Below are positions 46,164 to 58,900 of a stretch of 64,000 bases of DNA, one piece after another. Each line of letters begins with the position of its first letter. Within the stretch, counting starts at the first letter, position 1. The notes below the pieces were generated by a model, which searched no databases, was not told the origin of the DNA, and saw only the letters and a program-made list of their open reading frames with translations. The stretch covers positions 43,228,501 to 43,292,500 of the forward strand of contig NC_080557.1 of NCBI RefSeq assembly GCF_030253575.1, read 5' to 3'. This stretch comes from Rhododendron vialii (taxonomy: Eukaryota; Streptophyta; Magnoliopsida; Ericales; Ericaceae). A program made the translations under genes and the position numbers.

Positions 46164-48563
46164 GATTGTTGTGCTTTCTTTAGTTTTTTTTTGTGTTTTT
46201 TTTTTTCCTGATCTTTTGTGAATATGTTATTTGGCACTTGGGTTAGTTAGTCCTTAGTATTTTGAGCATGATATTGGAGACAGGACTTGTCTTGATTTTG
46301 CTTGCAGAACTTCAAATTCAGGAATGTGGTAACAAGACAATCTCAAAACTTGGGCCTTTCTGTTATACATGTTTTTCGGTGCAACCCTGGAACTTGCTCG
46401 GATAGAACTTCGGTGAGAGATAGGCATTGGCAAATGAGGAAGCAAAAAAAATCTAAGAAACTACGGTTGATCTCAGTGACGACTTTAACCATTGAGTGAC
46501 AGGCTGACAAGGACTCGGTATAGAGTTTGGCCTCGAGGCAAGAGAGTGAACCAAAAGCTGTTGATCTCACTATGAGAGCTGAAGAAGGATTCTGCTCCAT
46601 TGCAAAGATCAAGATCGAGAAATGAAGTCTTTGAGTACTTGTTTGGATAGAGAAGAAATTCTAAAGATATCAGCAAGAGAATAAAGCACCTTCAATCACT
46701 AGTTGAAAGCTTTTCGCATCTCAAGCAAAGACATGTATAAATAGAAGATGTTCTTTCTTGTAAGTGATATCCATTATATATGAAAGATTCACCAGTTGTC
46801 TTTGTTTGAGCCAAGAAAATGCAAATATATCCCTATTGGAGCTTCTGCTCTTCAGTCAAATGGTTTATGCCAACTGATAGATACTTGAAAATGGCTGAGT
46901 CACAGTGCACTCCTGATGATTAATTTTTGTTCCCCCGGTTGTTAGATAATTGGGTATCTGGTCAACTTGCCTACACCTCCACTAACATAACCCTCCACTA
47001 ATGTAAGAGCCATGCAATTAGCGACCGGTAAATTTTTAGTTATCTAACTTGGGGGCCTGGAGTTGCCTTTCCTTTTTTGCTGCTTGGTTGCCCTAACACA
47101 GATTTTAATTATCTGATTTTCATTCACCGAAAAGGCCAATTTGACCATAATTGAACTGGGATATTTAGTAGAAAGCTGACTCTACATTCCACTGTAATTT
47201 CAAAGCATCATATGCTTCAATCAATCTCTCTCTCTTGCTTTCATTTTTATTAGACAAGTCTTCTTCTTTATTAGATCTTCCCCAAGGAACCCTTTTAGAA
47301 AGAGGAGAAAATCCTATATGTAGGAGCATTAGCTAGTGATTATATTTGAGGTTATGTCGGTGCAAAGCAAGATTCATTCTGGATTACAAATCTAATCCAA
47401 GATAAGGTATCTTTACAACAAATTAACCAGTTCTCATGTAGATTTAACTCATATGAGATGTTTCTCTCTCCTTAATCCAGTTATTAATGTAGTGGTGACT
47501 CTGTTTCAATAGCGGGTTACTGTTCAAGTCAGTCGAGCATCATGGTTTTGTAGTGGTGGTCTTGGTTCTTCCACCGACACACATTTATGTTGGGTCCCAT
47601 ATTTGTGCGGTGAACAATGAGCCTGAGGCATAATAGAGAGCAGAGTCTAAATTTGTAGTCATTAAGCATATGATTGTCAAGTTTTGTTATAAATCATACG
47701 TCCAATGGAGTGCATAATTGAATGATGATTAATTACCTAAGTAGTCAATAAAGCAATTATAATTTGCCAATAATTCTTCTAAGTTAATGAATTGCAAACA
47801 CACTTGCTTTTGTACGACCCATCAATTTAGGTCTCTCTCTCTCTCTCTCTCGAGATCGACATGCACACCAGATGCATACAAGTACGGAGCAAGCTCCTAC
47901 CCAGTGTCATTACCCTCCAGGTCAAGTTTATACCTGAAAAAAAAAAAATAGATTGATCGAACATCGAGAGATATATGAAAAAGAAGAAGAAGATTTATGT
48001 GAGGAAAAATGACATGAGAAAATAGGATTTGCAACTATCCTCCATTTTTTCTTGCCCAAATCTGTTCCATTCACGTAGCTATCGATGTTCGATCAAGCTA
48101 CTCTTTCTCACATTCATTTTAATCGACGAGCTCTACAAAATGAACAACGATTCTGATCAATCTTAATAGGGGCCCACCAAGGACCAAACTGGACCGGAGT
48201 GGACGGTAACAACACTGGATGGGAGCTTGGTCCCACAATTACATGATGACATAGTCCTCCACTGTCTCCATTTCACCAAATTCAACTGGTTTTTTGTTTT
48301 TCCTCCTTGTTGATCATGACTCATGCATTCAACCAGTACAGTTTCAACCCATGGTGGTCATGGGTAGGTCAAGAGAGTCATAGAGTAGATGTCCAAGCTA
48401 AAAATGACAAAAAAGTAACAACAGATTTCACCAATTTGTACTTGTGCTGTTTCCACCTCTTTTTCCCTGCTGTGTTCACTTTTCTCCTGCAACTTTCTTT
48501 GACATCCCCAGTAACCGCCCTTGTCACTTTGCATATGGTATATTCAGTCCCCACCCCTTAAGC
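46164..48563. other. MYB 3' UTR and intergenic spacer
   Basis: The first few hundred bases are probably the MYB 3' UTR. 47820-47852 is a CT microsatellite. 47953-48098 has an inverted repeat (ttgatcgaacatcgagag / cgatgttcgatcaa) with a GAA-rich loop, a small fold-back. No coding sequence was recognised. Confidence 0.45.
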
Positions 48564-49967
48564 AAAGAATTCCAAGGGCAACAGCAAGAAATATATGGTC
48601 ATTTTCATTTAGCTTTTTGTGTAGGAAGTGACAAATCCAACCCACTCTCTTTTTCAAAAGCAGAAAAGCCTTTATGCCAGCAAGTTGCAGAGTAAAGCAC
48701 CTTCCCCACTTTATTCTCAACTCAATCCACACATTAACCAGTAGTAATTTCAACCACATGCAATATCAGGGGTAACGCTTTCGGCTAACTTGTTCCGGCC
48801 CCTCGCTATTGCAAACAATATTCCGATTCTTCTCCCCTTGTGTGTGTATGTGTACAGTATTGATGTCTGGTGGGAGATTCAATCAGTGCTTGTTGTACCT
48901 TAGATTTAACAAAAGCTTATTATGCTACAAGCAGAAGCCAAAAGCATCAAAATGAAGCTTCCGATTTACTGATTCTTTTCCCTACTTATTTGAGCTATTA
49001 TACTAACTACTATATGAGGAAGCAGAAGCTGCCTCAAACAAACTGGCATAAATTTCATAAAGAACCAAAAAAACACACACAAAGGCATAATAAGCCACAG
49101 TAAATCTGCAACATAAAGGGTTAAAGAACACAAGGACGGAAGCAGAAAATGGAGTATATATCTGAAAGCCACCAATTCACTAAATAGGTCCTTAGAGACA
49201 GATAACCAATAGTTGGGTACTTATAAGGCAGCATTCAAATGAGAAAGGACGATCGAGTGGAGGTATGATCATTTAATAATGCAACTGTATTGATACTTAT
49301 CACATATTGCTACTTTCTTTGACATGGGTTCAATAATTTAGGTTACCTTTTGCTTTGCTTTTAGGTAATCTGAAATTTTATTGGAGAACAAACATTATGG
49401 AAAGACAAAGAAGTAGAAGGCATACCTTCCAAATTACAAGAAGTTATCAACTGAAACAACTGTGTATTAGGGAGGGATACAACCTTAAGGATAATTTGCC
49501 AAGAAGTTAATCCCTTCGAGACTCATATCCATCTTAAGCCAAGTTCCATGCACATGCAGCTGATAATTACCAAAACAAATACCCTTACTCAGAATTTCAA
49601 TACAAAATAGAAGTCCTGAGACACACCAACATACGGCAAGGCGTAGGAATCATGAATATGTTGAGGTATTTACTAAGGAAATGGAAAATGATAGGGAAAC
49701 AAAGAATGTTTAGCAGCTTCACTTCATTAACTTTTTCTTTGCATTTTTATCGCTACCCACAAAGAAATGATCAATATGCAGCCTAATTACAACTACCAAC
49801 AAATGGCAGACCGATTATTGGTATAGCTTATGCAATAACTACATTCAAAATTGCAATGGGGAGTACAGACTGAAGCTTACCAAGTGGGAAATTTGGATAA
49901 TTGCTGGCCCATCTCTGCCTTCCGTCATTGGATTAAGGAACTTAGACCTTCAGCCAGCTGTGCATCA
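48564..49967 (-). repeat. GH3 3' flank, copy A of a 1.4-kb duplicated segment
   Basis: This segment lies directly 3' of the GH3 stop codon on the minus strand and is repeated in direct orientation at 62521-63935. It probably contains the 3' UTR. On the minus strand a possible 3'-UTR intron donor (CACTTG|GTAAGC, 49880) and an acceptor (AAATTTCAG|ATTACC, near 49370) are present in both copies. Confidence 0.85.
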
Positions 49968-49976
49968 CATGACTGA

Positions 49977-52900
49977 TCACTCAGAAAGCTTTTGGTTATT
50001 GCTTGTTAACCCAAAGCCAAAGGGAAATAAAGGGTCATTGGAGTTCTCCCCCGAATGCATTGGCAGTTGTTCAACCCTTTTAAACCATGTCATAGGGAGT
50101 CTTCCTTGGAACTCATAATCTCCAAAGAGAACATCTGTAATTCCCTCTCCCTCGCTCCCGGGCAACCAAGCGGCTACCAGGCCATCTATCTTTTCCAAGA
50201 GCCATGGCTCTAAAACTAATGGCCTTCCAGAGATTAGAATCACCAATGTGGGAACTTTGTCCGCAACTGAACTAATGAGTTCAGTTCCATTAAAAGGGAT
50301 TGTGAGCTCCGAATTGTCGCCCGCAGTTTCAGCATATGGTTCCTCACCAACGGCTACAATGGCAAAAGAGAATTCTTGAGTTGCAAAGGTGTCAGCTGAT
50401 GGGCATTGCTCGTACACCAATTTGGTTTTTTCTCCCACTGCTGCTTTAAGAGCTTCCAAAATAGTTGTGCCTGAAATGCAAATGATATCATCAGCCTAAT
50501 CTCAATATGCTTTTGTTAAACTATTAACTAATTAACAAAAAGTAAAGAGTTCATTCAAACAATTTATGACTCCAACAAAGGACATTAACATTTAGACTTA
50601 ATGTCGTCCCCCCAAAAAATATGAAATCAGTCTACAACAAAGACATTTAAAAAGTTTGTTTGTCTCAAACATGTGAGTTTGACCATGTTGGAAATGGCTC
50701 ATTCACAACAAATACTAGAAAATGCGATTGTGTTCACACAACACAATCGCGTAAGGTGTAACTTGGGAGTAATTAGATATTTTCCTGTCTTTATGAAAAG
50801 TAAACGCAGGTAATTAAATAAGAGACATATACATATTGTAGACACAAGACTTAATATCTGTTCTATTTTATGCCCACACAAATCTTTGTACGACTCATAT
50901 TAATTCATGATCACATTCCTAGATCCAAGTGGTCCCTAAGTGTATATTTATATAGTCTGTATCTGTAGACTGTATGTGGAATAGAGCAATCAAATGATTG
51001 TTAACAAGTACATGAAAGTGGAGATATGAATGCAAGCATAGCTTTGTACTATCTATGCTACTGTACATGCCACTAGTGTAGTGAAGAGAGTATGTGCATT
51101 GTTTGTAATCAACAGATCAGATCCGGATGCGGTTGTTGCTCCGCGGCAATACGGACTCGACCCGCTCCTACCCACCCCTGGGCACTATAGCATGTCGGGC
51201 AAAGGGGGGCGACCCCACCTCCATCGGCCGAAACCATGCCAATCATCATCATCATCATCTTTTCTAACGTGAACAGAGAGTTTGCCTTTAATGAGATGAT
51301 ATGCAAGCATAACTTTGTACTATCTTGCTACTGTGCAGGCCACTAGTGTAGCGAAGAGGGTTTTTGTGCATTATTTTTTGTTATCAACAACCCCACCTCC
51401 ATTGGCTGAAACCGTGTCAATCATCATCAGCTTTCCCAATTGAGAATAGAGAATTTGCTTTTAATAATTATGTGTCAGGCAACTTGCAGAATATTACATA
51501 CCAATAGTTATTCTGCCGCTGGCTCCATTCCAAGTAGCTGTCCAACCCCCACACTGATATCCAAGATTATCAGCATGGGTTCCAGCAACAAGAATTCTTA
51601 CAGCATTCCTATTTAAAGGAAGAAACGGTTTCCTTGGATCCTTTCCATTCTTTAACAAAACCAAGGACTTGCGAACCGCCTCACGAGCAAGTTCTCTATG
51701 CAGCTGAAGCAATATCAGAGAAATATAATTGTCTTTAAGTCACAAGTCTAGTTACCAATAACCTTCAACGAATAAAAATTGACACAAGATGAGGACAGGA
51801 AGCAACTAATTCTGCACAAAAATTTTAGAATTTAGCATGGGATTATGGTTAGTGAGTGAAAAGGTAAACTACAAGCACGAACGACATACTGAAACAAATG
51901 GACGTGTTACTGTGAATATGTTTGTGTAAATTTTTTTCTTCTGTCTGATCCGAGATAATCCCTTTTTCGAACAAATTTTGAGCTAACCAAGGCAATTATT
52001 GCCTCACCACTTCTTGTCACTTGCATACTACAGTTCAACAATCAAAACACTCCAGTGATCTAGGTTCTTTAGAGGTATTTACTTAGATCCAAAGACAAAC
52101 ACAACATGCAGCTAGCTCTAATTCTTCTTCTCGTTTCATTTTTTTAAATTCTCCCAATGTTTATTTCGATTAGATACCAAGCCAGATGGAAGCACACATG
52201 AACCAATTGGTTTTGGTTCTATGTTTCGAGCAGTTCTATCACCTTCAAATATATGAAAACCAATTGGCTTTGGTTCTTGCCTTCTTGGTCACTTTAGATA
52301 CTTAAAGAGGGTAAAAACTTAAGATCAAATAATAGAAGGAAAACAAGGCCTATTTAACAATAGATGTTGCGGTTCAAAAAAAAAAAATAGATGTTCCATC
52401 CATAGCCATATTTATCTAACTGTGATAAGAAGTTCCCCATGATCACACAATACATGGCATGGTTATTCACACGGCTGCCCGGATACGAATATGGGTATGG
52501 AATTTGCTTTTTGCATGCTTGAGTCAAAATGACTAAAGTGTTTGAAAAATCCTTGTTTTTACTCCAAAATTTAAAAATTATGAAGATCAGAATATTAGAC
52601 ATACCGACGCTGACATATGAACCTAAATTTAACGATGCCAAGACAGATGAAAAGGCACTAATTTCCTAAAATGGTACTCAAAGTGGTACGATACTCGTCA
52701 CACACCAACAAAGTTCCCAAACAATGATAGGAAGCCCATCATTCTCTCCAACCCTTGACAAATTAAGAAGAGACAATCTGCTGATTAGTAGAACGTTGTC
52801 CTTGGACCTTCACAAATGAGAAAATATCTTTTTGGGCATGAAACGTGGAAAGGCTGGTAATGGGATGGAAAAAAAATGAGATACAAAAGTTTGCCCATTG

Positions 52901-55900
52901 AAAAACCACACATGCCCAATTTATTCCCAAATAGATGTTTAATGATGCTCCACACATGATATTCTCACTACTTTCAAATCGAAAGACACTAGGCAAACTT
53001 TCATGCGATGTTTGGGAGTCGTAAAGAAAAGGCAAGTGAATGTAGGGGATATAAAGCCTCAAAATACTACAAAAAGGACACATGAATAATTAGTTCAGCT
53101 TAAGCAGAAAAGAGTCTTTTTTTCCTAACAAAAAATACAGTGTATGCGCTGTATGGTGAAGCCAAGAGGCAATGCATATAATTTTGAGAAAAGAGAAGTC
53201 TACCTTGCAACCAACTGTATCTAGCAAAGATCTATCAGTCAGGGGATATTCAAAAACTCCAGCAACGAACTTCACTTGCAGGATCCGTTCTACAGCATCA
53301 TCAATTCTGGCAATAGGTATCTTTCCCGATTCCACTAGATATGTCAAATCCTCAATGAATAGTTTATACCTAAAAGGCACCATCACCTGCACATATTGTC
53401 AGTGATAGAGACAGAGGCATCACATTTGAGAAGGAACTTTCTAGCATGGTTTTTTGGGAATAAAAGTTTGATCTCTACCATGTCAATTCCAGCATTGATG
53501 GATAACAAGACGGAATTTCGATAGTTAGAACCATATGGATGAGAAAGTCGATCAAGTGCTTCGGAGTCGGAAATGACAAAACCCTGCAGCATAAAGTTGG
53601 GTTAAGATATACAGTTTCATGTTGGGTGCAATTAAGGGTTCCAGGAACTATGTCTCTTTAAGCCAACAAAAGGTGCAAAAAATCATTGTCTAGTTGGCAG
53701 AAACAATGTCTCAATGAGACAATGAAACAAATAAAAAAGCAAAAGAAGAGCAGAACTCGACTACATGATTCCAAAATTCGGACAGCTTGTAAGATGAAAT
53801 AATAAAGAAATCTAGACATGAACAATTGGCAAACAATGCAGCGTAGGATGAGAACCGAAATTTAGCACCCCAAAATGGGAGGCAATGTCTGAAAATATTG
53901 GTGTGATTAGATACACGCATGCTTGAGATTTAACAATTCTGAAACCACAAAGTTAGGCTAGAACTACCTTGAATCCCAGTTTTTCTTTGAGAACTTGTGT
54001 TAGGAGAAAATGGTCAGAGTGCAGTTGCCTCCCATTCCAGCTAGAGTAGGAGGCCATGATAGTGCAAACTCCCCGAGAAATACAGTTCAGATAAGGTGCC
54101 ATATGGATTCTCTCCAACTCATCATACGATGCAACTGTATTGCCCTCATTAGTACCTTTGTTTGTCCCCCCGTCTCCAACAAAATGCTTGGCACATGCGA
54201 CAATATTCTCTCTGGCATATAGAAAGTGCACTAGATTTAAGAACTGAGATCGTCAGGCAAGCGTATCAACCATCAATATAGGAACTGAAGATAATATAGA
54301 ACTTGATGAAAATAAAAAAGAAAACAATTCACTATTGTAGAAGCTGGGAATTCATAGCTGTTTTGTAAGGTGGTGAAATTTTTGTTTACTGTTTGGAAAA
54401 ACCATGTCTCTGAAGGGTGGTGGCTGGGGGAGGGGGCAGAGGAAGAAAACTTATTTTGGAAAACAAACCATTTTTCAAAATTATAAAAACATTTTTTAAA
54501 CATAAATATCACTAAATGGTTCCAATTATTCGTCAAACAATAATAAAAAAGAGTCCCCCCCCAAAAAAAAATTCCAACGAGATCCAAATCGAAGAATCAG
54601 CCTATGCAAAATGATTCCATTCAATTATCTTCAGTCAAACAGTCAAAAAGGTTGAAGTAAGCTCTAAAAATTAAGATGACGACTAAATATAAGTTTGAAA
54701 ACCAAATATCCATTCAACTTTTCCTGCTCCCGTAACAGTATAACTTTCTTGGAAGGGTTTTCTGTTTCTCTTTTCTTTTCTTTTTTTCTTTTTTTTCCTG
54801 ATCTCAGAAATCGTTTCTGCATAGGTTGTTAGTTGTAGAGGGGAGGGGAATGGGGTGTGTGGGACTTGAACCTCACCCAAGTGCATGGGAGCATAGAGCC
54901 GCCCTTTGCACTTGCACTCCCTTTGCTTGGAAGAGGATAAATAACGTGAATCATACCCAATAGCAGAACATGCAGCACGTTATTTGTGAGAAGAGCGCAA
55001 CAAGACAGTGCAAGATGAGGAGTGCTCTTTACCTTCCAGCTACAAATGGGTATCCCTTTGGATGTCCTTGGGGTGGCTGTCCTTGCAAACCTGTAACTAT
55101 TGAAGTCATCTTTCTAACAATCTCAGTATCTTCACTGTAGCTCTCGTAACATCTTCCCCATCTGGGATCTTTACATACCTGCCAGAATCCATTCAACAAA
55201 TATTAGCAAGAAAGCTATTGTCCAAGGCAAAGAACTCTTACATTAAGGGACAAGATTATGTATTGCAAATTTGCAATGTTAGATACGGAAATATGCAGAA
55301 ATAGAATTTGAAATAAGACAACATTTAGGAATATACTCGAAAGCAAATGGGACCAAGAAAAAGTAATCTCTATCTTGCATCCACAAGAGATGCTATAACT
55401 GTTCTTTTCTACCAAATGTGATCTTATATTTCCTCCGTCGTTACAAAAAGTGATGTAAGTGTCCAATTAAGGTAGAAGCGTAGGACACATATATAATCTC
55501 CCGCCCTTACCCTTGTCATATCTTGTGAACAATGGTACTTTCAGGAGAATTAAAGAGACCGTGCGTCACATACTAGACGATCGGTAAAAGAATTAGGACA
55601 TGAAGGCTGTGTTTGGAACCTCTAGACCGTGGATTTGTCCAAACAGAAAAGTATGAAAACAAATCTAGTTGAGTCACTTTAATTGATAACCGAGAACTCA
55701 AGAACTATAGCAATTAAGGCCAACTCGGTCTACAGGAGACAATTTTCCCTTCCGCAAGTGTGATTGCATGGTTCCCCTTTCTTCTCAAAACGATCACTGC
55801 CTTATTTTCTATAGCGGATAGATAAAGCAAGGTGTTGCAGCAAGACAACGGAAAAAGCTCCAATACATACCCGTATAACTACATATGTTACGCATACGTT

Positions 55901-58900
55901 GGACAAATGTTATGCCTCTAAGCGGTAAATGTTAGAGCATACTCAATGTAATAATCAAAACCAAAGGGTTGCTGAAGTTAGCAATATGTGCTAAAAAAAG
56001 TGCTCACATTATAACAATCAAACTTAGCAATCTCTTAACCAATAATCAAATTTGGGTATTTGGATAATCGAAACTAGCAACATTTTGCCAATAACCAAAT
56101 TTATTGGACTCCACATCTTCTCAATCAAGTATAACCATCATGGGAAAGTGAAACTCACTCTCCACTTTGGCAAGTGGTTGTGCATTTAACAATATTGATC
56201 ACATTATGGATTTTAACAAATGCTCTCTACTTTCATTTATTTTACTAGAATGACATTCAATGTAGACCATTAGAAAAAAACTGACCGTAAGATTTGAATT
56301 TTTGCCAACTCGTTTTGATTATGAGCAAAAAAATAAACAATGTGAGACTTTAACATTGTTAACTTTAACAACCTCTAAATGGACAATCAAAATTTGATGT
56401 GGTAAGTTTTGATTATTCACTTTCGATTATTACATTGAGGATGCTCTTATGTCTCTAAATGGTACTAAATGTTATGCCTCTAAATGAATAAAGGTGCATA
56501 CGGTAAGCACTGTTATGCCTATTTGGTAAAATGTTACACCAATGTTACGCCTCTCAGTGCTAAATGTTACGGGTGCACATTGTACGCTAGTGTGCACCGT
56601 AGACGTTCTCACCAACATATCAAACATTCAAGTTAAAATAAGTAAACATCCGAACACAAGCATTGAGCATTTAAGATTTGACAATATTCCACATAACATG
56701 CACACACTTGGCGGTAATGAACAAAGCATTGAGCATTTAAGATTTGACAATATTCCACATAACATGCACACACTTGGCGGTAATGAACACCATCGTTAAT
56801 CTGGAAACAAGTGAATATTAGGGCTGCAAACGAACTGAGCCGCTCGCGATTCGTTAGTGGCTCGTTCAAGTTCGACTCGAAAGGTTAACGAACGAGCTCG
56901 AGCCAGATTTTTTAGCTCATTTTATAAACGAGCCAGATTTTTCAACTCATTTTAAGATTTTTCAGCTCATTTTATAAACGAGCCAAGCTCAAGCTTGCCA
57001 AAGCTAGGCTCGAGAGCCGTGTGTGTATATATATATATGCAGTCCGGATCAAGTCTACATCCTTAAGGTCCGCACCCGTCCGCACCTCTCCTTTCCCGAT
57101 TGAATTTCGGTGATCCGAGCCGCTCAATGTGTTCAGAACGTGATTTTAAGGGTACCCGCAAAGAATCAACAAAAAAAATGACCGGAAATGACTTGATCTA
57201 AGCAGTTTTTTTTTGAACCGTTTAGAAAAAAACTGTATCAAGCCCTTTCTCGGTCATTTCATTTTTTTTTGCTGATTTCACGCGAGTACCCTTAAAATCA
57301 CGTTCTAATCACATTAACCAACTCGGATCATCGAAATTCAATTGAAAAATGTAAGAAATCACATTAACCGACTCGAATCATCAAAATTCAATTGGACCGA
57401 CTTGAATCATCGAAATTCAATTGAAAAAAATAAGAAATGGAGAGATGCGGACCCGAGTTCCGGTCCACCTCCTGACCCGATCCTGATTGTATATAAATGT
57501 ATAAACTACTTTTATTTATTTAAAATTAGTCCTGGTAAATGTTGCAACCATAAATGTGGTCGATGGGAGTCTTCCACGCATGGGTAGACGAGAACACGTG
57601 CGAGAGAGCATCCCACTAGTTAGCTTTATGGAAACAAAGAAGGCCCTCGTAAGCTTGTTTTTCCGATGTGGGAGAAGTGAATAACAAAGCCAAAGTGTTT
57701 TATCACTTGTTTTCTAGTCCCACTTCGGGCACTTACAGAAGTGAAGCCATGTAGAGCACATTATAAATAGAGAGAGAACCCCAACTTCTACTGTTGTTCT
57801 GGTCTTAGCTTTATTTATCGAGCAAATACGAGCTGAGCTCGAGCCAACAAAAATATACATGAGCTGAGCTTGAGTTGAAGAATTGGAGCTCGTTTTGAGC
57901 TCGAGCCGAGCCGAGTTTGAACATGTTGAAACCCGGCTCAGCTCGATTGCAGCCTTACATGAAGTGATCACTTAAAAGAGTAATGATGAAGTTAACTACT
58001 AAATTGACGTAAACAATAACTACTTACAGCTCAAAAAAAATTAAAATAATAAATCACTACTTACAGCTACACAAGGCGCAAAAGTGAACTGAGCGCCACA
58101 AGCCCTAACTTCAAGAGCTGTCGCAACCCCAATCCTCCGAACCAATTCCGCATCCCTGCATCAAGTTTTCAGTCGATTAGAGCCTCCGACTCAACAAAGA
58201 AAAGAATAACAGTGGTTAACAGTCGATTAGTCCTCAGTCACATAATTCTCGAGAATGCCCTCCGCTCGCGCTCTCAACGCTCTCGCAAATTTTAGCAGTT
58301 TGAGTTCGGGATGTTTTTCAAAGACACTTCTACGCTCACGTAGGGCCGGCCCTGATATTTGGGTTGGCCAAGCCTGACTTCAAATTTGGTTGCCTACATA
58401 CCATTAAGTCATAAAAAATAGAATGACATACAAGTCAAAACAAAAAAAAAAATTAAACATTACATTGTGCTTTTACCTTAAATTATATCAAAAAATCAAA
58501 ATCGAAATGTACCTCCGGTTATATTGATTTATGGCTACCATGATCCGATTCAAAGAAAATAATTTCTCCTTGCATTTCTAAAAATTAAATATTCAATTAA
58601 GTTATCGTACTTTAGCTTATCTATATACTCATTTTAAATTGAGATTATAGCCAATCAACTTAATCTCTCGTGTGACATAGTAGTCCGAAGATAAATTTTT
58701 ATGCGACTTCAACTAAGAAAAATTACTATCCGCTGAAGCAATTGTTTTTACAAATACTTTTTAGCAAAAAAATCCTACTATATAAGGTTAAAATTAAGCG
58801 AGTTTGATATTTACCAATATAGACTTTTTAACGTCTTTATCGTAATCAAAAGAAATATGAAAGTAAAATATATAGTTTGGCCAAAACAAAAAAGATACAT

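Noticed and set aside
48544..49175. Open frames conserved in both copies of the 1.4-kb GH3 3' duplication (also 62496-63193)
   Set aside because: Conservation follows from the recent DNA duplication. Frames differ in length between copies and have no protein character.
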